From Phycisphaerales bacterium (lineage in GTDB: Bacteria > Planctomycetota > Phycisphaerae > Phycisphaerales > UBA1924), in contig JADLBU010000058.1 in assembly GCA_020847535.1 (NCBI GenBank), positions 23,680 to 87,679 on the forward strand: a stretch of DNA of 64,000 nucleotides, written 5' to 3'. A program made the translations under genes and the position numbers. The notes beneath the pieces were generated by a model. It was not told the DNA's origin, did no database searches, and saw nothing but the letters and a program-made list of their open reading frames with translations. This document shows positions 25,584 through 36,929 of the stretch, in pieces; positions within the stretch are counted from its first letter, which is position 1, and the number at the start of each line of letters is the position of its first letter.

Positions 25584-25683
25584 TTGATGATGGAGAGAGC
25601 AGGCCCCGGGATAACGACCGGGTCCTGGTGTGATCGGGCCGGGCGACCTTATGCCCGGCAAGTCACGGACCGATGGAGGAGCA

Positions 25684-26085
25684 ATGGAGACTCCACGCAC
25701 AACCGGCCATGTCCACGGCAGCTCGCGCGGTCCCTTGACCGTGATCGCGGTGCTGCTGGGATTCCTGGTGCTCGATCGCGGGACATCCCCGGCCGGGACC
25801 TCCGCGCTTGGGCCGTCGTCGGCGTCCGCGCAGGTGCGGTCGGTGACGGGTGGCGGTGGGGGCGCGCACTCCGCCCCGCCCGGCGAGGAGGAGTCGTCGG
25901 ACGGCAGGGTGAACCCGGCCGATCAGCGCAAGCAGATGATCACCGAGCTGCGCTCCATCTCGCAGCGGCTTGACCGCATCGAGGCGGTCCTGAGCAAGGG
26001 GCTCTCGGTCAAGGTCACCGACATGCCCGAGATGAGGCTGCCCAAAGCGTTGGAAGCCAAGCTATCGGAGAGGAGCGGGAACTGA
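25684..26085 (+). CDS. Small membrane-anchored coiled-coil protein of the secretin operon
   Basis: 133 residues. There is one hydrophobic segment at residues 18-30 (LTVIAVLLGFLVLD), then a Gly/Ser/Pro-rich linker and a helical stretch (DQRKQMITELRSISQRLDRIEAVLSKG, given here by its ends DQRKQM and VLSKG). No known family is recognised. It lies between the second and third pseudopilin genes, 2 bases before the latter, so it is probably co-translated. By position it could be an inner-membrane connector, in the manner of GspC or PilP, but no sequence similarity supports that. RBS GGAGGAG. Confidence 0.72.
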   Translation: METPRTTGHVHGSSRGPLTVIAVLLGFLVLDRGTSPAGTSALGPSSASAQVRSVTGGGGGAHSAPPGEEESSDGRVNPADQRKQMITELRSISQRLDRIEAVLSKGLSVKVTDMPEMRLPKALEAKLSERSGN

Positions 26086-26087
26086 CC

Positions 26088-26621
26088 ATGGCAAGGATGG
26101 CCGCGAAGCGGGCGTTCACGCTGGTCGAGCTTTTGATCGTCGTGACGGTGCTGGGGATCGCCACGGCACTGGTGATCCCGTCGATGGGATCGGTCGGGGT
26201 GCTGCGGGTGCAGGCCGCGGTGCGGACGATCGTCGCCGATGTCACGCAGGTGCAGTCGGAGGCCCTGGCGTATCAGCAGGGCCGGGCGATCGTGTTCGAC
26301 GCTGACGAGAGCTCCTGGTCGGTGCTCGAGATCAACGGGGCCGAGCTGGCGCCCGAGACCGACACGCTGTGGAACACAAGGATTGCCGGCAAGGACTTCG
26401 GGGACTCGAGGATCTCGGCGATCAACTTCGGGGATGAGTCGATCATCTACTTCGACGAGATGGGAGCTCCGGTGGATGCGCCGCTGAGCACCAACTCGGC
26501 GGCCACGGGGTCGCTGGAAGTGACGGGCGCGGGCCAGACGTTCCGCCTGACGGTGGAGGCGTACACGGGTCGCGTCGTGGTATCGAACGTCGATGATGCA
26601 CAGGCAGGCGGGGGCGGCTGA
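26088..26621 (+). CDS. Pseudopilin, GspH/FimT-like
   Basis: 177 residues. The leader MARMAAKRA is followed by FTLVELLIVVTVLGIATALVIP, with Glu at +5. The body has the pattern of GspH/FimT minor pseudopilins: after the helix a beta-rich domain (SEALAYQQGRAIVFDADESS, INFGDESIIYFDEMG, RLTVEAYTGRVVV). Minor pseudopilins of this type sit at the pilus tip and start assembly. It begins 2 bases after the preceding gene. Confidence 0.85.
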   Translation: MARMAAKRAFTLVELLIVVTVLGIATALVIPSMGSVGVLRVQAAVRTIVADVTQVQSEALAYQQGRAIVFDADESSWSVLEINGAELAPETDTLWNTRIAGKDFGDSRISAINFGDESIIYFDEMGAPVDAPLSTNSAATGSLEVTGAGQTFRLTVEAYTGRVVVSNVDDAQAGGGG

Positions 26622-26644
26622 GCGGGCCGCGTGTGGAGCAGGGC

Positions 26645-26839
26645 ATGTCCAAGAGACGAACCAGTCCGGCACTCATATTGGCGATGGTCGCTCTGGCTGG
26701 AGTGCTCCTTTGGGCCAAGCTTCGGTTGGTAAGCAACATGCCCCGCTCGGTCTATGCCGAGCCGAAGGCGAAGGCCGTGGATCCCGCGCCCGCTTCGGGC
26801 GCTGCCACGGACACTCCCGCGGCGGCGCGGGCGCACTAG
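26645..26839 (+). CDS. Small single-span membrane protein
   Basis: 64 residues: a basic N-terminus (MSKRRTSP), one transmembrane helix (ALILAMVALAGVLLWAKL) and an Ala/Pro/Lys-rich tail. It starts 23 bases after the GspH-like gene with a GGAG at proper spacing. It is too short for a family call. Its place in the operon suggests a helper of the secretion machinery, but nothing in the sequence proves it. Confidence 0.55.
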   Translation: MSKRRTSPALILAMVALAGVLLWAKLRLVSNMPRSVYAEPKAKAVDPAPASGAATDTPAAARAH

Positions 26840-27152
26840 ATCCGCGCGCGATTCCATGCGCAGCGGGTGATGCTTGCTTTCACGGTTATCACGGCGACAC
26901 GAAGTTCTGGGACCTGGCGCATCTGGCGTCCAAGGGCCGCCTATCGGTCCGTATGGCCCCAACCTCCCTGAACAACCCGGGCCTTGGTGATCGGCCCAAA
27001 GTCGGCGCATCGGAACGACGACAAATCCGGTGCGCCCATCTCCTTGTGTTGGATCTGATGTGTGTTTTGTGCTGGGCGTTCGGGGTTTTCGGGCCGCCTT
27101 CCCCGGCCGTGAACTCGGACCTTCCAGGACGTCAAGAACGAGGTGTTCGGTG
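26840..27152. other. Intergenic region before the secretin gene
   Basis: 313 bases with no gene on either strand that I can support. The length suggests that the secretin has its own promoter. An inverted pair CCTATCGG / CCGTATGG-like is weak. Nothing else stands out. Confidence 0.4.
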
Positions 27153-29861
27153 ATGACCACTCGGCAGACATCGCGGCATATGTTCATCTCCCGTGCTCTG
27201 GCCCGCGTGGGCATCGCCCCGGCGCTGGCCCTGGCCCTGTCGGCCGGCACCGCGCTGGGCCAGCCGGTGCCACCAGCGCCGGTCAATCCCCAGGGCGGAC
27301 CGATCGCCCAACCCGCGGCTCCGACGCACAGCGCCACCGCCGGCGCGGCATCCTCGATGGTGCCCACCGGAGAGCAGACCAAGAAGAAGGTCGGCACCGA
27401 TGACTCCGAGTCGATCGGGGACGTCAAGGTCAGCCCCGACCAGATCGTTGACCTGCACGTCAAGGACGAGGACCTGACCCGGGTGCTGGAACTGCTGGCG
27501 ATCCAGAGCCAGCGGAACATCATCCCGACCAAGAGCGTGGCGGCCCGCGTGAGCGCGAACCTCTACGGCGTCACGTTCTACGAAGCCCTCGACGCCCTGC
27601 TGCACCCCAACGGCTTCGGCTGGATGGAGCGGAACAACCGCATCGAGGTGTACACCCTCGAGGAGCTCAAGCAGATCGAGGCCGCCAGCCGGGTGCGGAT
27701 CGCCAAGGTCATCAAGCTCAACTACCTGAACGCGATCGATGCGGGGGCGTTCGTCGAGGCCCTGCTCTCCGAGGGCGGGCAGATCAAGACCAACGGCAAG
27801 ACATCCACGTTTGCGATCCCGGAGAAGACGCCCGTCGGCCAAGACGACTTCGCCAACGATGCGATGCTCGTGGTCTACGACTACGAGGAGAACGTGGGCG
27901 AGATCGAGCGTCTGATCAAGGAGATCGACACGCGGCCATCGCAGGTGCTGGTCGAGGCGACCATCCTGCAGACCCAGCTCAACGAGGCCAACGCCTTCGG
28001 CGTGGATTTCGCGGTGCTGGGTGATCTGAACTTCATCGATTTCTCGGGGTCGGGCGGCGCGCTGAGCGCGGTCAACAGCCTGATCGGCGGCAAGGCCAAG
28101 ACGCTGGGCGCGGGAGATATCCCGGTCCCCGGCACCGACGGCGAGGGGCGGGCGATCGTCTCCAGCCCCGGCAACACCGCCGGCCCCGGCACGATCAAGC
28201 TGGGCCTGGTGGACAACGACGTCGCGGTCTTCCTGAAGATGCTCGACGAGGTCGGGGACACCACAATCATCTCGAACCCCAAGGTGCTCGCCCTCAACCG
28301 CCAGCCCGCCCGCGTGCTGGTCGGTCGCAAGGTCGGCTACCTGAACACGACATCGACCGACACGACGACGACACAGTCGGTCGAGTTCCTGGACACGGGT
28401 ACGCAGCTGTACTTCCGTCCCTTCGTGACCAACGAGGGCCTGATCCGGCTGGAACTCAAGCCCGCGGTGTCGGAAGCGGTCATCCGAGATGCCAGGGATG
28501 CGACCGGCGCTGCCGTCACCATTCCCGACGAGATCACCAACGAGATCGTGACCAACGTGCTGGTGCGCGATGGCCAGACGGTGGTGCTCGGAGGGCTGTT
28601 CCGGGAAGCCACGCAATCCAGCCGCCGGCAGGTCCCGTTCCTGGGCGATATCCCGATCCTGGGCGCTGCGTTCCGCGGGCACGACGATGAGACCTCGCGC
28701 AACGAGATCATCTTCATGGTCACCCCTTCGATCGTCAGCGATCAGGTGCTGGTGATGCAGGGCGAGCGCGGCAGCGAGCTGGTGGACAAGGTCCGAACCG
28801 GCTCCCGCGAGAGCCTGCTGCTGTGGAGCCGTGAGCGCATGAGCGGGCAGCTGCTGGTCGAGGCGGAGCGGCTTGCCTCCGAGGGCAAGACGAACGAGGC
28901 TCTGTTCAAGATCGAGCAGTCGCTGAGCATGAACCACACGCAGCCCGAGGCGATCGCCCTGCGTGAGAGGCTTGCGAATAAGAAGGTCGAGTGGCCGGCC
29001 CGCAACATGCTGGACCGGATCGTTCGCGGCGAGGCCGCCGGCAAGCCCGCTGCGTCCAAGCCGACGGATGTCTCCGAGCTGATCGATCAACCGACGGGCA
29101 TCGTCCAGAACCCTGGGAACTCGACGGCGAGCCCGAACCTCGATGCCCCGGCGGCGAGCTCGGGTAACACGGGCAGTTCCTCGGATCAGCCCGCAGCGCC
29201 GGCTGCGACCGAAACAGCGCCGGTGGAGCCGGCGCCCACCGATGAAGGTGCAGCGTTGAGCGGCGAGCCGGTCAACACCGATCCGGCCGACACCGATTCA
29301 GCCAATTCCGAGTCAGGCAACGCCGAGGCGAACCAGGAACAGACTCAGCCGATGGCCGAGCCCGCTTCCGATGTCCAGCCTGAAGCACAGCCGGAATCGC
29401 AGCCCGATGCCCAGGTGCAGCCTCAGGATGTGGAAGGCTCCACCACGGGTGAAGCTGTGCCGGAGACGATCGATCCCAGCTCGACGCAACCGCCCATCGA
29501 TGGGCAGCCCGTCACTGCCGACGGGACCGTTGAGAACGTGACCGCTTCGGTCGAGACCTCCGAGCCGATTCCGGCCCCCGAGCCCAACGCCGGGCTGGGG
29601 CAGTTGAGCTCGGAGGAAGGGATCAGCGGCGAGCAGGTTGCCGATGTGACGGCGAGCACGGATCCGGCCGGGGTCGATTCCGGTCAGTACCTGCCGGCCT
29701 GGTCGTGGTTCTACACCGGCTTCCGCGGGATCTTCCTTCCCACGCAGGGCTTCTTCACGGCCTCTGTGAATCAGAGCCAGCCCGTCGATGGGCAGATCGA
29801 GCAGCCTTCGGACGGCGAGCAGCCCGACACCGTCAGCAACGCGCCCTCCGACAACGAGTAA
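27153..29861 (+). CDS. Secretin (GspD/PilQ-type outer-membrane channel)
   Basis: 902 residues. The signal peptide is at about 1-37. The N0/STN-like domain is at about 95-165 (VDLHVKDEDLTRVLELLA), an N1-type domain is at about 180-275 (KLNYLNAIDAGAFVEALL) and the secretin core is at about 300-545, ending in VLVRDGQTVVLGGLFRE, PFLGDIPILGAAFRG and EIIFMVTPSIV. After the core comes a 100-residue helical part, then about 230 residues of acidic Pro/Glu/Gln-rich disordered sequence and a short Trp/Phe-rich end. Typical GspD is 650-700 residues, so the long tail is unusual. It forms the outer-membrane gate for the pseudopilus encoded upstream. Start 27153 is an ATG with GAGGTG upstream. Confidence 0.9.
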   Translation: MTTRQTSRHMFISRALARVGIAPALALALSAGTALGQPVPPAPVNPQGGPIAQPAAPTHSATAGAASSMVPTGEQTKKKVGTDDSESIGDVKVSPDQIVDLHVKDEDLTRVLELLAIQSQRNIIPTKSVAARVSANLYGVTFYEALDALLHPNGFGWMERNNRIEVYTLEELKQIEAASRVRIAKVIKLNYLNAIDAGAFVEALLSEGGQIKTNGKTSTFAIPEKTPVGQDDFANDAMLVVYDYEENVGEIERLIKEIDTRPSQVLVEATILQTQLNEANAFGVDFAVLGDLNFIDFSGSGGALSAVNSLIGGKAKTLGAGDIPVPGTDGEGRAIVSSPGNTAGPGTIKLGLVDNDVAVFLKMLDEVGDTTIISNPKVLALNRQPARVLVGRKVGYLNTTSTDTTTTQSVEFLDTGTQLYFRPFVTNEGLIRLELKPAVSEAVIRDARDATGAAVTIPDEITNEIVTNVLVRDGQTVVLGGLFREATQSSRRQVPFLGDIPILGAAFRGHDDETSRNEIIFMVTPSIVSDQVLVMQGERGSELVDKVRTGSRESLLLWSRERMSGQLLVEAERLASEGKTNEALFKIEQSLSMNHTQPEAIALRERLANKKVEWPARNMLDRIVRGEAAGKPAASKPTDVSELIDQPTGIVQNPGNSTASPNLDAPAASSGNTGSSSDQPAAPAATETAPVEPAPTDEGAALSGEPVNTDPADTDSANSESGNAEANQEQTQPMAEPASDVQPEAQPESQPDAQVQPQDVEGSTTGEAVPETIDPSSTQPPIDGQPVTADGTVENVTASVETSEPIPAPEPNAGLGQLSSEEGISGEQVADVTASTDPAGVDSGQYLPAWSWFYTGFRGIFLPTQGFFTASVNQSQPVDGQIEQPSDGEQPDTVSNAPSDNE

Positions 29862-29936
29862 TTCCACGCGATACAGGACGGGCCGGGATGGCCCGGCGAT
29901 CGATCGCGCACGATGCCAGAGAGCAAGGAGCGAAGG

Positions 29937-31172
29937 ATGAATCGCGGAAAGTGCAACACAGTTCTCGGTCTTGCGGGGATCGGGCTGTTTACGACCCTGT
30001 CGCTGGTCGGGTGGGGGTGCGCGGGCCACGGCCAGTACACCTCCGAGCAGATCTCGGCCGCCAAGGAGAAGATGGCGGTCATGAAGAGCGCCACCGAATG
30101 GGAGATGGCCCGCCAGGCCTTCCTGTGCGGTGAGTTCGACAAGGCGCTCAAGGGTGTTGACCGATCGCTGGCGCTTGCTCCCAAGGTCGCCAAGAGCCAT
30201 GTGCTCAAGGGCCGGATCCTGATGGAGAGGAGCGATATGGAGGGGGCGATCGCCAGCTTCCAGGAGGCGATCACGATCGATGAGAAGCACATCGAGGCGA
30301 TCTACCACCTCGGGCTTGCCTACGAACGCCTGCTGCAGCGCGACAAGGCCCTGGAGCAATACACGAAGGCGTCGGAGCTGGAGCCTCAGAACGCGCAGTA
30401 CGTGATCGCCGCGACCGAGCTATTGATCGATTCGGGCAAGGTGGATGAGGCGCGGGCGTTCGTCGAATCCCGCAGCGAGGCATTCACCAACACCGCCGGC
30501 ATCAAGCAGACCCTTGGTCACATCGCGATGATCCAGGGGCGTACTGACGATGCGGTCGCCCTCTTCAACCAGGCCCGCCTGCTCGCCCCGGATGACCTGA
30601 CCCTTATCGAGGATCTGACGCGGGCGCAGATCACCGCCGCGGATTACGGAGATGCCGAGGGCAATCTCGAGCGGCTGCTCTCCAACGAAGTGAACAAGGA
30701 TCGGCGGGACCTCAGGCTCCTGCGGGCGCGATGCCTCATCGAGATCGATCGCCCGCTCGAGGCCCGAGAGATCATCATCAAGCTGACGCAGAATTCGGAT
30801 ACCTCAAGCGATGTCGAATCGTGGATCCTCCTGGGCAACCTCTCCTACCAGCTCAAGGATGCAAACCGGACGCGCCTGGCATCGCAGCGGATCATCGGCC
30901 TGGCGCCGGATCGCCCGGATGGGTATCTTCTGCGGGGTCTCCAGCAGCGCCGCCAAGGCCAGTACGATGCAGCGCTGAAGAGCTTTGAGGAAGCCGTCTC
31001 GCACGACAGGACCGGCAACTCGCTGATCCTGCGCGGCCTGACGCATCGCGACATGGGCAAGATGGACCTGGCTCGCGCCAGCTTCCAGCAGGCCCTGGAG
31101 CGGGATCCTCAGAATGCGGAGGCGAGCCAACTCCTGAGTACCGCTGTCGCTTCGGTGGAATCGGACAGTTGA
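29937..31172 (+). CDS. TPR lipoprotein of the secretin operon
   Basis: 411 residues. The N-terminal hydrophobic segment ends in LVGWGC, a near-lipobox, so it is probably a lipoprotein. At least eight TPR motifs follow (for example AFLCGEFDKALKGVDRSLAL, HVLKGRILMERSDMEGAIAS, AIYHLGLAYERLLQRDKALE). It lies 75 bases after the secretin. TPR lipoproteins such as PilF/PilW act as pilotins that help secretins insert and multimerise, and this position fits that role (inference). Start 29937 is chosen for its AAGGAG RBS. Confidence 0.8.
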   Translation: MNRGKCNTVLGLAGIGLFTTLSLVGWGCAGHGQYTSEQISAAKEKMAVMKSATEWEMARQAFLCGEFDKALKGVDRSLALAPKVAKSHVLKGRILMERSDMEGAIASFQEAITIDEKHIEAIYHLGLAYERLLQRDKALEQYTKASELEPQNAQYVIAATELLIDSGKVDEARAFVESRSEAFTNTAGIKQTLGHIAMIQGRTDDAVALFNQARLLAPDDLTLIEDLTRAQITAADYGDAEGNLERLLSNEVNKDRRDLRLLRARCLIEIDRPLEAREIIIKLTQNSDTSSDVESWILLGNLSYQLKDANRTRLASQRIIGLAPDRPDGYLLRGLQQRRQGQYDAALKSFEEAVSHDRTGNSLILRGLTHRDMGKMDLARASFQQALERDPQNAEASQLLSTAVASVESDS

Positions 31173-31229
31173 CCTGATCCCCGGAAGGCTCGCCGATCCC
31201 CTTGGCGATGTTCCTCCCTACGCTGGGGC

Positions 31230-32507
31230 GTGGCCAAGAAACCGGCGGCCAAACCGGCCGCCTCCTCATCCCGAAAGTCCGCTTCGCGCCCGGGGTCTGC
31301 CCCGGGCGTGATCGATTTCGCTGGTGCAGCACCTGTCCCTCGCGACGCCGGGGTTCCGGTGGTTCGACCTGGATTGATGCGCGACATCCTGGGCCAGGGA
31401 CGGGCCATCTCGACGCTGGCGGCGGCGATGCAGTCGGGACGACTCCACCATGCGTGGATCTTCCACGGACCATCGGGCGTCGGGAAGTTCACGACGGCCC
31501 TGGCGTTTGCGGCGGCGATCCTTGATCCCACGACCAAGGTCAATCGCTCCGATAACTTGCCCACGCCCGAGCCCGGCAGCGCTGTGCAGCGGCTGCTTTC
31601 GTCGGGGACACATCCCGACCTCCACATCATCACCAAGGAACTCGCCGCGTTCAGCGATGACCAGAAGGTCAGGGATGGCAAGCGGATCACGATTGCCAAG
31701 GATGTGGTCGATACTCATCTCATACAACCTGCGGGCCTTGCGCCTGGCATGAGCGTGGGGGGGATGGCGAGCAAGGTGTTCATCGTTGATGAGGCGGAGC
31801 TCTTGGATCGCTCGCCGTTTTACGCGCCGGTACAGAACTCGATCCTCAAGACGCTCGAGGAGCCCTCCGCGGGCAACGTCATCATCCTGGTCACCAGCGC
31901 GGAGGATCGCCTGTTGCCGACGATCCGCAGCCGTTGTCAGCGGGTCGCGTTCGGCCGGCTTGATTCGGCGGGGATGAACATGTGGATGCAGCGGGCGAGC
32001 GCGGAGGTTCCCAAGGAGTCGGCGGCGTGGCTGCTGCAATACGCGGATGGATCCCCGGGAGATCTGCTGCGGGGGATCCAGACGGGGATCCCCGAGTGGC
32101 ACCACAAGCTTGGTCCGATGCTCTCCGATATCGAGCGGGGCCGGGCATCGGCCGAGCTGGGCGCGGCGATGGCTGCGCTGATCGAGGCCGAGGCCCAGCG
32201 GGTCGCCAAGGCATCCCCCAACGCCAGCAAGGAAGCCGCGAACAAGACCGCCGCCGATGCCATGTTCCGCCTTGTTGCTGAGCATTTCCGCGGGGGGCTG
32301 CGCGGTGTGGCGGGCGGTAGTGGTGGGGGGGGGAGTGGGGGTACGGGGGGTGGGGGGCAGGTCAGGAGGATCCAGGCCCGGCTGCGATGCATCGACCTGA
32401 TTGCGGAGGCCGAGCGGCAGATGGATTCCAATGTCCAGGCGTTGTTTGTCTGCTCGAATCTGGTTGCCCAGATGTGTGTGACGATGGAGGCGGCCGCGGC
32501 GGGATAA
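31230..32507 (+). CDS. holB: DNA polymerase III delta-prime-like AAA+ protein
   Basis: 425 residues, starting with GTG. It has a P-loop-like motif FHGPSGVGKFTTALAF (about residues 79-94), the Walker B/DEAE region KVFIVDEAELL and the sensor/SRC region TIRSRCQRVAF, as in the clamp-loader subunits delta-prime and gamma/tau. The SRC arginine finger is present. An inserted Gly-rich linker (GGSGGGGSGGTGGGG, about residues 366-380) from a G-tract splits the C-terminal collar domain and is atypical. The first 45 residues are a Lys/Ala/Ser-rich extension. Clamp loading onto DNA is the expected role. Confidence 0.82.
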   Translation: MAKKPAAKPAASSSRKSASRPGSAPGVIDFAGAAPVPRDAGVPVVRPGLMRDILGQGRAISTLAAAMQSGRLHHAWIFHGPSGVGKFTTALAFAAAILDPTTKVNRSDNLPTPEPGSAVQRLLSSGTHPDLHIITKELAAFSDDQKVRDGKRITIAKDVVDTHLIQPAGLAPGMSVGGMASKVFIVDEAELLDRSPFYAPVQNSILKTLEEPSAGNVIILVTSAEDRLLPTIRSRCQRVAFGRLDSAGMNMWMQRASAEVPKESAAWLLQYADGSPGDLLRGIQTGIPEWHHKLGPMLSDIERGRASAELGAAMAALIEAEAQRVAKASPNASKEAANKTAADAMFRLVAEHFRGGLRGVAGGSGGGGSGGTGGGGQVRRIQARLRCIDLIAEAERQMDSNVQALFVCSNLVAQMCVTMEAAAAG

Positions 32508-32602
32508 TGAGGCAGGGTCTTGGGCCGGACGACCCCGATCGCATATCGTTGGGATTGATGCCCTCCCGCCGGACCCGGCGGCGAGGCCGGAGAGATGTGA
32601 CC

Positions 32603-34093
32603 ATGGCGCACGCGAAGTCCACCAACCCCAACGAGTTCATCCTCCCGGACCTGGGGGAGGGTGTGCATGAGGCCGAACTGATCAAGTGGCGCGTGAAGGT
32701 GGGGGATAAGGTCGCCGAGCACGACATCCTGGCGGAGATGGAGACGGACAAGGCGCTGGTCGAGGTTCCAAGCCCGCGGGATGGTGTGATCGCCGCCCTG
32801 CACGGCAACGAGGGTGAGATCCTGCACGTCGGCAATGTGCTGGTGTCCTATGAGGGTGCCGGCGGCGCAGCATCGGCGGGCACGGCGGCGATCGAGGAGA
32901 CCGCGCCACCGCAGGTCGCCCAGCCGGCCGCGCGGAACACCGCTTCGGCCGGTTCCCTTTCGAAGAACGGTTCGGCCCACAGCGGCGCATCCAAGGCCGA
33001 GGAGAACGAGGATGCCGGCACTGTCGTCGGCAACATGTCCGGAGGGATCGCCGGCGTCTCCGGTGCGCCCGGGAAGGCCTTGGCGACCCCCGCGGTCCGG
33101 CGGCTGGCGCGAGATCTGGGTGTCGATATCGATGGGATCGCCGGCAGTGGTATCGGCGGCCGGGTGACCGAGAAGGATGTTCGAGGGGCCAGCACCGGCA
33201 GCGCCAAGCAGCAGCGGTCCGGGGGTTCCTGCGACATGGGTGAGCCATCGATCCCGGCATCGGTCCCGGCAGCGCGGATGCCTTCAGCGCCGGCTCGCAC
33301 ACCCGCACCGACGCGTCCAGCGCTGGATCGCGGGGTTCCGGCGGCGGCGATGGCGCGTTCGCCGGTTGTGCAGGCCGAGGGCGATACGCGGATCCCGTTC
33401 CGTGGTGTCCGTCGCACGATCGCCAACCGGCTCCGTGAGTCGGTGAGCCAGGCCGTCCACTTCAACGTGATGGATGAGGCGGATGTCTCCGCCCTGGATG
33501 GCCTACGGAGAAAGCTTGCGGCGGCGAGCGGAGAGAAGATCAGCTTCCTGCCGTTCGTGTGCTCGGCGGTCGCGCGCATCCTGCGGCGCACCGAGTTCCG
33601 CATGCTCAACTGCACGGTCGATGATGGCGCCAACAACGGCGAGGGTGAGATCATCCAGCACCGCGCTGTGCATCTGGGGATCGCCACCGATACCGAGAAC
33701 GGCCTGATGGTGCCCGTGATCCGTGATACCGATTCGCTCGGCGTGCTGGAGATTGGCCGCCAGATCACAGGGATCGCCGCCGCCGCCCGCAACCGCAGCA
33801 TCCCGCGCGACCAGCTCATGGGCTCGACGTTCACCATCAGCAACGTCGGGAGCCACGCGGGCCGCTTCGCAACTCCGATCATCAATTATCCCGAAGTCGG
33901 CATCCTTGCCGTCGGTCGGGCACGGCAGTCGCCGGTCATCCGCGGCGGCGGCATCTTTGTCGGCAACCTGCTGCCGTTGAGCCTGGCGTGCGATCATCGC
34001 GTGGTCGATGGCGCCACCGCGGCGATGGCCCTGGCGGGGATCATCGAGCTGCTGCAGGATCCGGAGCAGATTCTGGGCCCGGCGCGGGGATGA
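32603..34093 (+). CDS. 2-oxoacid dehydrogenase E2 component (dihydrolipoamide acyltransferase)
   Basis: 496 residues. One lipoyl domain is at about 10-88, with the lipoylated Lys in METDKALVEVP. A peripheral-subunit-binding domain is at about 155-195 (ATPAVRRLARDLGVDIDG, GIGGRVTEKDV), and the catalytic domain is at about 265-496 with the active-site DHRVVDGA near the end. The linkers are Ala/Pro-rich. It transfers the acyl group from the lipoyl arm to CoA. It cannot be told whether this serves pyruvate, 2-oxoglutarate or branched-chain complexes; no E1 or E3 gene is adjacent. ATG 32603 starts directly before the lipoyl domain. Confidence 0.9.
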   Translation: MAHAKSTNPNEFILPDLGEGVHEAELIKWRVKVGDKVAEHDILAEMETDKALVEVPSPRDGVIAALHGNEGEILHVGNVLVSYEGAGGAASAGTAAIEETAPPQVAQPAARNTASAGSLSKNGSAHSGASKAEENEDAGTVVGNMSGGIAGVSGAPGKALATPAVRRLARDLGVDIDGIAGSGIGGRVTEKDVRGASTGSAKQQRSGGSCDMGEPSIPASVPAARMPSAPARTPAPTRPALDRGVPAAAMARSPVVQAEGDTRIPFRGVRRTIANRLRESVSQAVHFNVMDEADVSALDGLRRKLAAASGEKISFLPFVCSAVARILRRTEFRMLNCTVDDGANNGEGEIIQHRAVHLGIATDTENGLMVPVIRDTDSLGVLEIGRQITGIAAAARNRSIPRDQLMGSTFTISNVGSHAGRFATPIINYPEVGILAVGRARQSPVIRGGGIFVGNLLPLSLACDHRVVDGATAAMALAGIIELLQDPEQILGPARG

Positions 34094-34178
34094 GCACACG
34101 CGTGGGAGCGCGCGGGTTGCTCTTCGGGACAACCCATGGCACGCGGACGTGGCACGCGTAGCAACCCGTGGTACGAGA

Positions 34179-34916
34179 GTGAGTTCATCAGAGGTCCGCA
34201 TCATCCACGAGTCCGAACGCTTTGTCGTCATCGACAAGCCGTCGATGATGCTGTCCGTGCCGGGCCGCGGAGAGCACAAGCAGGACTGCGTGGCGACGCG
34301 CGTGAGGGCGATGATTCCGCGTGGGAGCGGCCCGCTCACCGTGCATCGGCTGGATTACGAGACCAGCGGGCTGATGGTCTTTGCGCTGGATGAGGAATCG
34401 CACCGCTACCTGTCGCGAGCGTTTGAGGAGCGGCGCGTGCGCAAGGTGTACCTCGCGTTGCTGGCCGGGTGGCTGAAGGATGACCGGGGCCGCATCGATC
34501 TGCCCCTGCGCGCGGATATCGAGCAGTGGCCGAGGCCGGTGCATGTTGTTGATCACGTGCATGGCAAGGAGGCAAGCACGCAGTGGCGGGTGATCATGCG
34601 CGAGTGTCTGACGCGCGAGAAGGCCAAGTCGATACCGGTGGCGAGCACGGGCGCAGAGGCGGGTGTGGCCTTTCCTGCGGGCGCATCGTGGCCCATCGAT
34701 GAGATGCATGTCACGCGTGTGAGGTTTGATCCGCTGACGGGGCGATCCCATCAATTGCGGGTGCATTCGGCCTCGGGGCTTGGCGCGGCGATCGTGGGTG
34801 ATCCGTTGTATGGAGGGCTTCCCGCGAGCCGGCTGATGCTGCACGCGAGCGAGCTTGAGTTCGTGCCGCCCGACGCTGCCGAGCCGCTCGCGTTTGCGAG
34901 TCCCGCGCCGTTCTGA
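34179..34916 (+). CDS. RluA-family pseudouridine synthase
   Basis: About 245 residues from a GTG at 34179. The catalytic motif HRLDYETSGLMVFA, with the invariant Asp, is present, as are the N-terminal VIDKPSMMLSVPG and the C-terminal RTGRSHQLRVH-type motif, here LTGRSHQLRVHSA. It isomerises uridines in rRNA or tRNA; the exact site is unknown. There is no S4 domain, so it resembles the short RluA/TruC type. The frame is open upstream to about 34008 with no homology and no good RBS, so the start is uncertain. Confidence 0.85.
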   Translation: MSSSEVRIIHESERFVVIDKPSMMLSVPGRGEHKQDCVATRVRAMIPRGSGPLTVHRLDYETSGLMVFALDEESHRYLSRAFEERRVRKVYLALLAGWLKDDRGRIDLPLRADIEQWPRPVHVVDHVHGKEASTQWRVIMRECLTREKAKSIPVASTGAEAGVAFPAGASWPIDEMHVTRVRFDPLTGRSHQLRVHSASGLGAAIVGDPLYGGLPASRLMLHASELEFVPPDAAEPLAFASPAPF

Positions 34917-34996
34917 GGTCGTGCGAGCTGCATTCTGGATCGACCGAAGAATGCGGTCAAATCACCCTGTATTGCCGCATGTTCGGCGTCTTTTCG

Positions 34997-35025
34997 TTGA
35001 CTCGCCTCGGAGAGCAACCTAAGAC
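34997..35025 (+). promoter_or_regulatory. Promoter of tRNA-fMet
   Basis: TTGACT (34997-35002) and TAAGAC (35020-35025) are separated by exactly 17 bases. The predicted transcription start is a few bases before the tRNA at 35037. Confidence 0.65.
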
Positions 35026-35036
35026 TGTGGCAAGAC

Positions 35037-36925
<1,889 letters not shown>

Positions 36926-36929
<4 letters not shown>

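Noticed and set aside
27132..29090. A 652-codon open frame on the minus strand
   Set aside because: It is the antisense of the secretin gene, whose domains and start are clear.
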